Shown here one piece after another: positions 20,893 to 29,338 of a stretch of 56,879 nucleotides of DNA. Location of the stretch: assembly GCA_937868725.1 (NCBI GenBank), contig CALMMQ010000099.1, positions 1-56,879 of the forward strand, read 5' to 3'. The notes under the pieces were generated by a model, which ran no database searches, had not been told where the DNA came from, and was given only the letters and a program-made list of their open reading frames with translations. Both the position numbers and the translations under genes were made by a program. Origin of the DNA: an uncultured Pleomorphomonas sp. (GTDB taxonomy: Bacteria > Pseudomonadota > Alphaproteobacteria > Rhizobiales > Pleomorphomonadaceae). The stretch's first letter is position 1; the number at the start of each line of letters is the position of its first letter.

Positions 20893-21587
20893 GACCGCAC
20901 CGCGCCGTTGCGCACGTCCTCGACGATCTCGCCCGAGCGCATGGTGATGCGGCGGTCGCAGGTGTCGGCCAGCGCCCGGTCGTGGGTGACCAGCACCAGT
21001 GTCGCCCCCTTGCGCGCCCGGGCGGCGAACATCTGCCGGATGATGTCGCGGCCGGTATCGGCGTCGAGATTGCCGGTCGGCTCGTCGGCGATCAGGATGG
21101 CCGGCTCCGGCGCCAGTGCCCGGGCAATGGCCACGCGCTGCTGCTCGCCGCCCGAAAGTTCACCCGGATGGTGCGACAGCCGATCACCGAGACCGACGGC
21201 CTCGAGCTCGGCCCGTGCCCGCTCGAACGCGTCGCGCCGGCCGGCCAGCTCCAGCGGCACGGCGACGTTTTCCAGCGCTGTCATCGTTTCCATGAGATGG
21301 AAGGACTGGAAGACGATGCCAACCGAGCGGCCGCGAAAGCGGGCGAGCCCGTCCTCGTCGAGCCCGGCCAGCGCCACGCCGCCAACGGAAATGGCGCCGG
21401 CGTCGATACGTTCGAGCCCGGCCAGCACCATCAGCAGGGTCGACTTGCCCGAGCCCGAGGGGCCAACGATGCCGAGGCTGTCGCCGGCCGCCACCGTCAG
21501 CGACAGCCGTTTCAGGATATGGACGCGCGCCGCCCCCGCGCCGAGGCTCAAATCGACGTTATCGAGCACGATTGCCGGTTCAGTCAC
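20889..21587 (-). CDS. ABC transporter ATP-binding protein, YbbA/LolD type
   Basis: ATPase of 232 residues: Walker [10 protein letters not shown] (about 42-50), signature [15 protein letters not shown], Walker [13 protein letters not shown]. The start is GTG at 21587, with GGAAGG eight bases upstream; the in-frame ATG at 21647 would add a poor 20-residue extension into the tesA leader. It drives the YbbP-like permease, whose gene overlaps it. Confidence 0.92.
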   Translation of the reverse strand: MTEPAIVLDNVDLSLGAGAARVHILKRLSLTVAAGDSLGIVGPSGSGKSTLLMVLAGLERIDAGAISVGGVALAGLDEDGLARFRGRSVGIVFQSFHLMETMTALENVAVPLELAGRRDAFERARAELEAVGLGDRLSHHPGELSGGEQQRVAIARALAPEPAILIADEPTGNLDADTGRDIIRQMFAARARKGATLVLVTHDRALADTCDRRITMRSGEIVEDVRNGAVRS

Positions 21588-21688
21588 GCCCAACCTTCCA
21601 CTATTGCTTTGAGGTGGCCTGTCGCCACACCGTCGCAAGCCTGCCACAGGCGCGCCGTCGCCACCATCGCCAGCCGGGTCAACAAGAC

Positions 21689-22321
21689 GTGAAAATTCTT
21701 CGCTTTTCCGCCGTGCTGCTGGTTGCCCTGATCCTGGCTTTGCCGGCCGAGGCCCGGACGCTGCGCCTCCTCGCCCTCGGCGACAGCCTGACGGCCGGCT
21801 ATGGTCTGCCTGCCAGCGCCGCCTTTCCCGTTCGCCTCGAAGCGGCGCTGCGCCAGCGCGGCCACGACGTCAGCGTCATCAACGCCGGCGTCTCCGGCGA
21901 CACGGTGGCCGCCGGTCTCGCCCGCCTCGACTGGGCGCTCGGCGACGGCGCCGATGGCGTCATCGTCGAACTCGGCGCCAACGACATGCTGCGCGGCCTG
22001 CCTCCGGCCGAGACGCGCGCCGGGCTGGATCGACTGCTGAGCCGGATCGGCGAGCGCCACCTGCCGGTGCTGCTCGCCGGCATGCTGGCGGCCCCCAACC
22101 TTGGCTCGAGCTACGCCGACGCCTACAACGCCATTTTCCCCGACCTCGCCAGAGCGCACGACACCCTGCTCTACCCGTTCTTCCTGGCCGGCGTCGCCGG
22201 CACGCCCGCCCTCAACCAGCCCGACGGCCTGCACCCGACCGCCGCCGGCGTCGACCTCATCGTCGCCGCCATCTTGCCATCGGTCGAAGCGCTGATCGGC
22301 CGCATCGCCTCGACCGACTGA
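21689..22321 (+). CDS. tesA: Arylesterase/thioesterase TesA, SGNH hydrolase
   Basis: Secreted SGNH-family esterase (multifunctional acyl-CoA thioesterase I/lysophospholipase L1), 210 residues. A signal peptide (KILRFSAVLLVALILALPA) is followed by the catalytic GDSL block LGDSLTAGYG (Ser33). The other catalytic blocks are the GANDMLRGL segment and DGLHPTAAG, which carries Asp and His. Start is GTG at 21689. It is divergent from the ybbA-ybbP genes, the classic linkage for this enzyme. Confidence 0.93.
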   Translation: MKILRFSAVLLVALILALPAEARTLRLLALGDSLTAGYGLPASAAFPVRLEAALRQRGHDVSVINAGVSGDTVAAGLARLDWALGDGADGVIVELGANDMLRGLPPAETRAGLDRLLSRIGERHLPVLLAGMLAAPNLGSSYADAYNAIFPDLARAHDTLLYPFFLAGVAGTPALNQPDGLHPTAAGVDLIVAAILPSVEALIGRIASTD

Positions 22322-22343
22322 ACCGCCGCCCCTGGAGCCCGTC

Positions 22344-22883
22344 ATGACCTTTCTTGATCACCTCAAGCGCATGGCAGCCTACAATGCCTGGATGAACGCC
22401 TCGGTCTACGCCCACGCCGCCACCCTGCCGGCGGCGGTGCTGAGCCGCCCGAGCGGCGCTTTCTTCGGTTCCATACTCGGCACGCTCAACCATCTGGTGG
22501 TTGCCGACATCATGTGGCTGCGGCGCTTCGCCGGCCATCCGGGGCTGGCGGCGGCGCTGGGCGATCTCGGCGATCTGCCGCCGGTGTCGCGCCTCGACGA
22601 GATCGTCGTAGCCGATCTCGAACCGCTGACGGCGCTGCGGCGGCGCGTCGACGAATGCATCACCCGCCTCATCGACGGCCTCCCCGCCGATTTCGACTTC
22701 GACGCAGCGCTGAGCTATCGCCGCGCCAACGGCACACCGCAGCAAAAGCCCATCGGCCTCTTGCTCGACCATCTGTTCAACCACCAGACCCATCATCGCG
22801 GCCAGGCCAGCACGCTATTCCATCAGGCCGGCGTCGACATCGGCGTCACCGACCTGCAGGCCATGGTGCCGAGCAGCCTCTAG
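22344..22883 (+). CDS. DinB family protein
   Basis: A 179-residue four-helix-bundle protein of the DinB/YfiT superfamily. The three His ligands of the metal site are suggested by LNHLVVAD (about residue 50) and by HLFNHQTHHRGQ near residue 150. Members include damage-inducible proteins and thiol-dependent enzymes; activity here is unknown. Starts 22 bp after tesA and may be co-transcribed. Its TAG stop lies inside a long palindrome. Confidence 0.9.
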   Translation: MTFLDHLKRMAAYNAWMNASVYAHAATLPAAVLSRPSGAFFGSILGTLNHLVVADIMWLRRFAGHPGLAAALGDLGDLPPVSRLDEIVVADLEPLTALRRRVDECITRLIDGLPADFDFDAALSYRRANGTPQQKPIGLLLDHLFNHQTHHRGQASTLFHQAGVDIGVTDLQAMVPSSL

Positions 22884-22956
22884 TGGTTCAACTCCGGCAT
22901 TTGCATCCGCCTGATACCGCCATCGGAGCAAATGTCGGAGTCACGAGAACCACTAG
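22880..22956. repeat. 77-bp imperfect palindrome at the dinB stop codon
   Basis: The outer arms CTAGTGGTTC/GAACCACTAG are perfect. The inner arms ACTCCGGCATTTGC/GCAAATGTCGGAGT have one mismatch. The intervening loop is about 20 bases. The dinB stop codon TAG is part of the left arm. It occupies the place of the first half of the RIME-like repeat seen elsewhere in the window. Confidence 0.85.
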
Positions 22957-22965
22957 CAAGCCAAT

Positions 22966-23036
22966 GTTCCAGATTCAAAGATTTGAGCAGCCGCTTATCG
23001 ACCAGGTTATTTCAACCTGATCGGCGGGTGTTCTAG
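22966..23036 (+). repeat. RIME-like repeat, copy A (second half only)
   Basis: Matches the second half of the other copies: TTCCAGATTCAA, GAGCAGCCGCTT, then the small hairpin CAGGTTATTTCAACCTG and a final GTTCTAG. The first half is missing and is replaced by a different palindrome (22880-22956). Confidence 0.85.
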
Positions 23037-23066
23037 CCCGTTCCACACTTCCGTCAGGACCAAACC

Positions 23067-24119
23067 ATGCAAACTCGCCGCCTCGGCAACAGCGATCTCT
23101 GGATCACCCCACTCACCATCGGCACCATGACCTTCGGCGAACAGAACAGCGAAGCCGAGGGCCACGCCCAGCTCGACCGCGCCGTCGACTTCGGCATCAA
23201 CCTGATCGACACCGCCGAACTCTACGCCATTCCGCCCCGGCCGGAGACGCAGGGACGAACCGAGGAGATCGTCGGCAGCTGGCTCAAGGCCAGCGGCAAG
23301 CGCCAGCAGGTGCTGATCGCCAGCAAGGTGTGCGGCCGGGCCGCCAGCACCTGGTTCCGCGACGACGGTTCGCCCACCCGCCTGACGCGGGGGCAGATCC
23401 GCGAGGCGGTCGAGAAGTCGCTGCGCCGCCTCGGCACCGACTACCTCGACCTCTACCAGCTGCATTGGCCAGACCGGACCGTCAGCGCCTGGGGCACCGT
23501 CCCGAGCCGGTTCAGGCCGTTCGAGCCGGCGGCCGACGAAACGCCCATCGAGGAGATCGCCGCCGTCTGCGGCGAGCTGATCGCCGCCGGCAAGATTCGC
23601 CACTTCGGCCTGTCCAACGAAAGTCCCTACGGCCTGATGCGCTTTCTTGCCGTCGCCGACAAGGGCGTCAGTCCGCGCCCGGTGTCGGTGCAGAACGCCT
23701 ACAGTCTCGTCAACCGCACCTGGGAGGGTGGCCTCGCCGAGATCGGACTGCGCGAGAGCGTCGGGCTGTTGGCCTATTCGCCGCTGGCCCAGGGCTATCT
23801 GACCGGCAAATACCGCGATGGCGCCCTGCCACCGGGTAGCCGCAAGCAGCTGTTCAACCGGCTGCAGCGCTATGAGCACCCCTACGCCGACCGGGCCATC
23901 GCCGGTTACGTCGATCTCGCCCACGCCTTCGGTGTCGAACCGGCGACCTTCGCCATCGCCTTCTGCGTCAACCAGCCGGTGGTCGCCTCCACCATCCTCG
24001 GCGCCACCCGCCTCGATCAGCTCGAATCCTGCCTCGCCGGCGCCACGCTGACCTGGACAGAGGCGATGCAGACCGCCGTCGACGACCTGCACCAACGCTT
24101 CGGCAATCCCTGTCCGTAG
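23067..24119 (+). CDS. Aldo/keto reductase (Tas-like)
   Basis: NADPH-dependent oxidoreductase of 350 residues with a TIM-barrel fold. Visible features are the catalytic tyrosine segment FGINLIDTAELYAI, the catalytic-His segment YLDLYQLHWPD, and a C-terminal NADPH-binding region around LGATRLDQLE. The length and the TFGEQNSEAEGHAQLD segment match the Tas subgroup. Physiological substrate not known. It has its own spacer containing a RIME-like repeat upstream and a perfect palindrome downstream. Confidence 0.93.
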   Translation: MQTRRLGNSDLWITPLTIGTMTFGEQNSEAEGHAQLDRAVDFGINLIDTAELYAIPPRPETQGRTEEIVGSWLKASGKRQQVLIASKVCGRAASTWFRDDGSPTRLTRGQIREAVEKSLRRLGTDYLDLYQLHWPDRTVSAWGTVPSRFRPFEPAADETPIEEIAAVCGELIAAGKIRHFGLSNESPYGLMRFLAVADKGVSPRPVSVQNAYSLVNRTWEGGLAEIGLRESVGLLAYSPLAQGYLTGKYRDGALPPGSRKQLFNRLQRYEHPYADRAIAGYVDLAHAFGVEPATFAIAFCVNQPVVASTILGATRLDQLESCLAGATLTWTEAMQTAVDDLHQRFGNPCP

Positions 24120-24126
24120 GCGGCGA

Positions 24127-24159
24127 CACGAACCGTTCGATTGAATCGAACGGTTCGTG
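24127..24159. promoter_or_regulatory. Perfect 33-nt palindrome
   Basis: Two perfect 16-base arms (each beginning CACGAACCGTTCGATT when read inward) around a single G. It starts seven bases after the aldo/keto reductase stop and ends 67 bases before the YeiH-like gene. No T-run follows, which makes a classical terminator unlikely. It could be an operator for a dimeric regulator or a stable RNA hairpin. Confidence 0.6.
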
Positions 24160-24226
24160 CGATACAATGCGTTGGATCGATGAATTCTGCCGTGCGATAG
24201 GAAATCCGACCAAAGGATCCCTATCC

Positions 24227-25267
24227 ATGAGCAATTTTGCATCGCCGATGCGGCGCGTATCGAACGTTTTTGCCCTTTCGGCTTTGGCGGCTGCCGCCGT
24301 CCGTCTCGCGCCCGGTCTCGCCGTCGCCGCCCTCATCGCCTGCCTCGCCTACCTGCTGCGGCAACTGCCGGGCCTCGGCAACTTCTCGCCGATGATCATC
24401 GCCATCCTGATCGGCATTCTCGTCCGCAACACGCTCGGCACCCACGCCGTGCTCACCCCCGGCATCGGCTTTTCCATGCGTCGGTTGCTGCGGGCGGCCA
24501 TCATCCTGCTCGGTCTGCAGCTGACCTTCGCCCAGGTGGCCGCCACCGGTCTCAACGGCGTGGCGATCATCGTCGCCACCGTGCTGTCGACCTTCGTGTT
24601 CACCCTCGCTGTCGGCCGTCTGCTCGGCGTCGAAGCGCGGCTGACCCAGATCATCGCCACCGGTACGTCGATCTGCGGCGCCTCGGCGGCCGCCGCCGCT
24701 GGCGCCGTCGTCGCGGCCGACGACGAGGACATTGCCTACGCCGTTGCCTGCGTCACCGTGTTCGGCTCGATCGCCATGTTTGCCTATCCGATGCTGGCCG
24801 GTCCGCTCGGCCTCGGCCCGCGCGACTTCGGTCTGTGGGCCGGCGCCTCCATCCACGAAATCGCCCAGGTGGTGGCCGCCACCTTCACCGTCGGCCGCGA
24901 AGCCGGTGAGTTCGGCACCGTCGCCAAGCTCACCCGCGTCATGCTGCTCGCCCCCATGGTGTTCACCATGGCCGCCGTGGTGCTGCGCCGCCAGAGCGGC
25001 GTCGCCGGCGTCAAGCCGCCGCTGCCCTGGTTCGTCGCCGGGTTCATCGCCCTCGTCGCCATCAACAGCCTGATCGCCCTTCCCATCACCTTCAAGCAGG
25101 ACGTCGGCGTGCTCTCGACCTTCCTGCTGACCATGGCGCTGGCCGCCATGGGCCTTGAGACCAGCCTGGTCAAGCTCAAGGCCCGTGGCCTGCGGCCGGC
25201 CCTGCTCGGGGCCATCGCCAGTCTGTTCATTGCCAGCTTCAGCCTGATGTTGATAAAGCTGACCTGA
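24227..25267 (+). CDS. YeiH family putative sulfate/sulfite exporter
   Basis: Inner-membrane protein of 346 residues with about ten hydrophobic helices (UPF0324/YeiH family). Characteristic segments are GTSICGASAAAAAGAVV and WAGASIHEIAQVVAA. The start ATG at 24227 has AAGGA upstream; an earlier in-frame ATG lies in the regulatory spacer. The next gene is a LysR regulator, and yeiH beside the LysR gene yeiE is a known pairing. That suggests a role in sulfur oxyanion homeostasis. Confidence 0.9.
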   Translation: MSNFASPMRRVSNVFALSALAAAAVRLAPGLAVAALIACLAYLLRQLPGLGNFSPMIIAILIGILVRNTLGTHAVLTPGIGFSMRRLLRAAIILLGLQLTFAQVAATGLNGVAIIVATVLSTFVFTLAVGRLLGVEARLTQIIATGTSICGASAAAAAGAVVAADDEDIAYAVACVTVFGSIAMFAYPMLAGPLGLGPRDFGLWAGASIHEIAQVVAATFTVGREAGEFGTVAKLTRVMLLAPMVFTMAAVVLRRQSGVAGVKPPLPWFVAGFIALVAINSLIALPITFKQDVGVLSTFLLTMALAAMGLETSLVKLKARGLRPALLGAIASLFIASFSLMLIKLT

Positions 25268-25290
25268 ACTCCAGCGGCGACGGCCCGATC

Positions 25291-26184
25291 ATGACCCTCG
25301 AACAGCTCCGCATCTTCGTCGCCGTCGCCGAGCGCCAGCACGTCACCCAGGCCGCCCACGATCTCAACCTGACGCAATCGGCCACCAGCGCCGCCATCAC
25401 GGCGCTGGAATGCCGCTACGCCGTCCGCCTGTTCGATCGCATCGGCCGGCGCATCGTCCTCACCGAGGCCGGCCGGCTGTTCCTCGTCGAGGCCAGGGCC
25501 ATTCTGGAGCGGGCGAGCGATGCCGAGGCCCTGCTCGCCGATCTCGGCGACATGCGGCGCGGCGCGCTGGCGCTGGCCGCCAGCCAGACCATCGGCACCT
25601 ACTGGATCCCGCGCGTGCTGCCGCGCTTTGCCAGCCTCTGCCCCGGGGTCGGCACCAGCCTGACCATCGGCAATACCGAGTTCGTCGCCGCCCGCGTCCG
25701 CGACGGTCTCACCGCCATCGGCTTCGTCGAGGGACCGGTCGACGACCCGGCCATCATCGTCGAGCCGTTGTTCGAGGACCGGCTGCGCCTGGTGGCCGCG
25801 CCCGGCGATCCCTGGCTGACCGGCGACGGCGACATGGCCGCCCGGCTGGCGGCGGCGCGCTGGATCGTGCGGGAAAACGGCTCGGGTACGCGCCTAGCGC
25901 TTGAAAATGCCCTTGGGCACTACGGCCTCAGCGCCGCCGACATCCACATCGATCAGGTGCTGCCCTCCAACGAGACGGTGCGCACCGCCGTCGAAGCCGG
26001 CGCCGGCATCACCATTCTCTCGGCCATGGCCGTCGACACCGCCCTCAAGGCCGGCACGCTCGTCAGTCCCGATCTGCGGCTCGAAGGGCGCGGCTTCTTT
26101 GCCCTGCGCCATCGCGAACGTTACCACGGCAAGGCGGCGGCGCTGTTCGTCGATCTCGTCCGGGCAGGACCGTTCCCGCGCTAG
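25291..26184 (+). CDS. LysR-type transcriptional regulator
   Basis: A 297-residue LysR protein. The N-terminal winged helix-turn-helix covers about residues 1-60 (LEQLRIFVAVAERQHVTQAA), followed by a linker helix and a substrate-binding domain (ALAASQTIGTYWIPRVLPRF). It starts 23 bp after the YeiH-like gene in the same direction, so it probably regulates that transporter; similarity in layout to YeiE is inference. The gene's TAG stop is the first triplet of a RIME-like repeat. Confidence 0.92.
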   Translation: MTLEQLRIFVAVAERQHVTQAAHDLNLTQSATSAAITALECRYAVRLFDRIGRRIVLTEAGRLFLVEARAILERASDAEALLADLGDMRRGALALAASQTIGTYWIPRVLPRFASLCPGVGTSLTIGNTEFVAARVRDGLTAIGFVEGPVDDPAIIVEPLFEDRLRLVAAPGDPWLTGDGDMAARLAAARWIVRENGSGTRLALENALGHYGLSAADIHIDQVLPSNETVRTAVEAGAGITILSAMAVDTALKAGTLVSPDLRLEGRGFFALRHRERYHGKAAALFVDLVRAGPFPR

Positions 26185-26295
26185 AGCAGCCGCCGATCAG
26201 GTTGCAACGGTCTGATCGACAAGCGGCTGCTCAACTTATTGAATCTGGAACGATTTCTTGTCGCCCTGATGAGTCCATCAGGTCGGAAAGCGCTT
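26182..26295 (-). repeat. RIME-like repeat, copy B (complete, inverted)
   Basis: Complete copy read on the minus strand: AGCGCTTTCCGACCTGATG, hairpin partner CATCAGG, AAGAAATCG, TTCCAGATTCAA, then GAGCAGCCGCTTGTCGATCAG and a second hairpin ending CTGCTCTA. It begins exactly at the TAG stop codon of the LysR gene. Confidence 0.9.
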
Positions 26296-26352
26296 GGGTA
26301 GCCGCCGAATCCGACGCGATTTTCTGGAAACGTCAGCCCGGAACGCCGTGGC

Positions 26353-27987
26353 TCAGAACCAGCTGCCGATCCGATCGATGATGCTCTTGGCCGGTGCCGG
26401 CGCGGCTGGCGCCTCGGCCACCACCGGCGGCGGGCTGGGGCACACCGGCACATTGGCCGGCGGGTTGATCGTGCCGGGCTGGACGCAGATCGGCGTCGGC
26501 TGCGGTCGCGACGTGGTCGCCGGCAGCGCCTGCGGCTGTGCCACCGCCGGCGCGGCATCCGGCTTGGCCGGGCGCACGGCCGCGGTCACCGGCGGCACCC
26601 CGGTCAGGGCCGTTGACGTCGCCGGGACGCCGGGCAAACCACCCGAGGCAACCGGCGCGCCGGCCGGCAAGGCGGTCGGAGCGGCGGCCGGCGGCACGAA
26701 CGTAGTCGGCGCCGGCGTTGCCACCTCCGGAATGGCCGTGGATTCGCTTGAGGAGAACGAGAACAGCTTGGTGAAGGTGGCGGCGATCGACGACTGGCTC
26801 GCCGTAGCGGCCGGCGGCTGCGGCTCGGCCAGCGCCAGCATGTGCAACTGCGGCCCGCGCGGATCGGCGGCCGGCATCGGTGCGCCGGTCGCCGGCACCA
26901 CCACCGGACCGACGGCCACGCCGACTTCGTCCGGGTCCTTGGCCGGCGCCGTGGCGAACAGGCTGGCCAGCATCGACGGGTTGCGCGCGGCCTCGAGGCG
27001 GCGCTGCTCGTCGCGCTTCTTCTTTTCCTCGGCGGCCAGCGCCAGCTGCACCTTCTTGTCTTCCTCGTCGCGCCGCTTCTTGTCGAGTTCGGCGAACATC
27101 ACCTGCGCCTTGTCCTCGTCGGCCTTGGCCTTAGCGGCCAGAGAAGCGACAAGATCGGCCGGCTGGTGCAGATCGGCCGGACACGGCGCGACGGTATCGA
27201 GCGGCGAAGCCGGATTGGCATTGAAGACGTATTTGCGGCCGCAGACGTCGACCTTCGGCTCCTGATGGGTCAGCTCGAAGGTGTCGTAGCCTTCCTTGAG
27301 CATCTTCCAGAACGGCATGTTGGGGTCGTTCCAGTGCTTGGCCATGTTCTCGGCCGTCAGATGGAACGGAAAGGCCTGCAGCTGGAACGCCTTCTGACCG
27401 CCGTTGAAGGCATCGCGGGCCAGCGCGTAGATGTCCTGGATCTGGGCGTCGGTCATGGCGTAGCAACCGCGCGACGAACAAGAGCCATGCACCATCAGCG
27501 CTGTGCCGGTACGGTTGTTGGCCCGGTCGTAAGCATTGGGAAAGCCGGTGTTGAAGGCGAGATACCAGTCCGACTTGGGGTTCAGCAGCCCCGGGCTGAT
27601 GGGATAGAAGCCTTCCGGGGCCTGGCGGTCGCCCTCCCGCACCTTCGGCCCAAGGTTGCCCGACCAACGGCAGATCTGAAACGTCCGCAGCAGCACATAG
27701 CGCCCCGTGCGGTCCATCTTCCAGACTTCGAAGGCGCTCTCTTCCTTGAAGATGCGCATCAGCACCGGCGAGGAGGAGGAGACCCCGAGCTTGGTCATCG
27801 CCTCGCGCGTCTGCTGCGATACCGGACGCTGCTCCTTCGGACCGTAGCCGTAAATGGTCTCGTCGGCCTGACAGGCGGCCAGCAGAGCGCCGGCGACGAC
27901 AACCGCCGTCATGCGACGACGCGACGACCGCTCCGAACCGCCGGAACGGAAGGGCGAGCGCAGGAAGGAAAGTCGCTTCAGGAACAT
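26353..27987 (-). CDS. YafK-type L,D-transpeptidase lipoprotein
   Basis: A 544-residue envelope protein. The lipobox LAAC (Cys39) follows a hydrophobic stretch. The YkuD/YafK catalytic motif is VHGSCSSRGCYAM, with His167 and nucleophile Cys175. The C-terminal 270 residues are a charged coiled-coil-like region (KKRRDEEDKKVQLALAAEEK) followed by a long Pro/Ala-rich tail. The family makes 3-3 peptidoglycan cross-links or tethers or removes proteins from peptidoglycan. The extended tail is unusual compared with compact YafK and may span the periplasm. Confidence 0.88.
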   Translation of the reverse strand: MFLKRLSFLRSPFRSGGSERSSRRRMTAVVVAGALLAACQADETIYGYGPKEQRPVSQQTREAMTKLGVSSSSPVLMRIFKEESAFEVWKMDRTGRYVLLRTFQICRWSGNLGPKVREGDRQAPEGFYPISPGLLNPKSDWYLAFNTGFPNAYDRANNRTGTALMVHGSCSSRGCYAMTDAQIQDIYALARDAFNGGQKAFQLQAFPFHLTAENMAKHWNDPNMPFWKMLKEGYDTFELTHQEPKVDVCGRKYVFNANPASPLDTVAPCPADLHQPADLVASLAAKAKADEDKAQVMFAELDKKRRDEEDKKVQLALAAEEKKKRDEQRRLEAARNPSMLASLFATAPAKDPDEVGVAVGPVVVPATGAPMPAADPRGPQLHMLALAEPQPPAATASQSSIAATFTKLFSFSSSESTAIPEVATPAPTTFVPPAAAPTALPAGAPVASGGLPGVPATSTALTGVPPVTAAVRPAKPDAAPAVAQPQALPATTSRPQPTPICVQPGTINPPANVPVCPSPPPVVAEAPAAPAPAKSIIDRIGSWF

Positions 27988-28123
27988 GGGTCGCGTCTAC
28001 CGGGCAATCTTGTCGAAACTGCGGTTGCACCGCCGCCCGGCTTCACGCCGTTGCGTCGGGTTCATCGCGTCGGTATCGTCGAGCCGTCGCGACGACAGTC
28101 CATCCTATCGTCGCCAGTCATGG

Positions 28124-28139
28124 TTAGCGAATTGTTAAC
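28124..28139. promoter_or_regulatory. CtrA-like box upstream of the L,D-transpeptidase
   Basis: TTAG-N7-TTAAC, one base from the alphaproteobacterial CtrA consensus TTAA-N7-TTAAC. It lies about 140 bases upstream of the L,D-transpeptidase start, in the spacer after accA. Cell-cycle control of an envelope enzyme would be plausible but is inferred. Confidence 0.4.
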
Positions 28140-28183
28140 GCCGGCCCAGCGACCATCCGGGCCGGCCGGAAAACCGGTGGATC

Positions 28184-29143
28184 TCAGGCCTTGAGGTCGC
28201 GGCCGATGGCCAGATACTTGACGCGGCGAGCGCGGCGGATCTGGTCCGGGCTCTGGCCGTCGAAGTCGATCAGCGTCTCGGCGATGACGTTGCCAACGGC
28301 ACTGATCACCGCCTGCGGGTCACGATGGGCGCCACCCACCGGTTCGGCGACAACGCCGTCGATGACGCCGAAGCGCACCAGATCCTGGGCGGTGATGCGC
28401 ATGTTCATGGCCGCGTCCATCGCCTTGGCCGAATCCTTCCACAGGATCGAGGCGGCGCCTTCCGGCGAGATGACGCTGTAGATCGAGTGTTCGAGCATGA
28501 ACACCCGGTCGGCGGTGGCGATGGCGATAGCGCCGCCCGAACCGCCTTCGCCGATGATCACCGAGATCATCGGCACGCCGAGCCGCAGACAGGCCTGGGT
28601 CGAGCGGGCAATGGCCTCGGCCTGGCCGTGCTCCTCCGCTTCGATGCCCGGATAGGCGCCGGCGGTATCGACGAAGGTGATGAGCGGCAGACCGAAGCGA
28701 TCGGCCAGTTCCATGATGCGCACGGCCTTGCGGTAGCCTTCGGGCTTGGCCATGCCGAAATTGTGCTTGATGCGCGTCTGGGTGTCGTGCCCCTTCTCCT
28801 GGCCGAGCACGGCCACCGGGCGGCCCCGGAAGCGGCCGAGGCCGGAGACGATGGCGGCATCCTCGCCGAAGCCGCGGTCGCCGGCCAGCGGCGTCCACTC
28901 GTCGATGAGCGTGTCGATGTAGCTGAGGGCGTGCGGCCGGTCCGGGTGACGGGCCACCTGCGACTTCTGCCAGGGCGTCAGTCGGGCGTAGATGTCGGTG
29001 AGCGCCTGGGCCGCCTTGGCTTCCAGCTTGGCGATGTCTTCCCCGATGGCGGCGACGTCGCCGCTCTGGGTCAGCGCCTTGAGTTCCTGGACCTTGCCTT
29101 CAAGATCGGCGATCGGTTTTTCAAAGTCGAGGTAGCTTCGCAT
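28184..29143 (-). CDS. accA: Acetyl-CoA carboxylase carboxyltransferase subunit alpha
   Basis: Carboxyltransferase alpha subunit for malonyl-CoA synthesis, the first step of fatty acid synthesis. It is 319 residues from ATG at 29143 (MRSYLDFEKPIADLEGKV), the family start; an extended frame upstream is not expected to be used. Typical segments are PEGYRKAVRIMELADRFGLP, FVDTAGAYPGIEAEERG-like (EEHG here) and EGGSGGAIAIATADRV. Lies downstream of xerD in the same direction. Confidence 0.97.
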   Translation of the reverse strand: MRSYLDFEKPIADLEGKVQELKALTQSGDVAAIGEDIAKLEAKAAQALTDIYARLTPWQKSQVARHPDRPHALSYIDTLIDEWTPLAGDRGFGEDAAIVSGLGRFRGRPVAVLGQEKGHDTQTRIKHNFGMAKPEGYRKAVRIMELADRFGLPLITFVDTAGAYPGIEAEEHGQAEAIARSTQACLRLGVPMISVIIGEGGSGGAIAIATADRVFMLEHSIYSVISPEGAASILWKDSAKAMDAAMNMRITAQDLVRFGVIDGVVAEPVGGAHRDPQAVISAVGNVIAETLIDFDGQSPDQIRRARRVKYLAIGRDLKA

Positions 29144-29338
29144 CCGGCTCTCTTGTCGTGCCTGGCCCGACGTGGCAGTCGCGGGACGGCGCCTTGGAAG
29201 AAGGGGCGCCCCTATCGGGGCACGCTGGCTGCGAAATGCCTTACAATCCCGGCCCAGCGAGGTCAATGCGGCGAATCGGCAGGTCGCCGGCGCCCACTGG
29301 TAAGCTTCGCTGTCGCCCGACCGGCATTTTGCCGCTTC

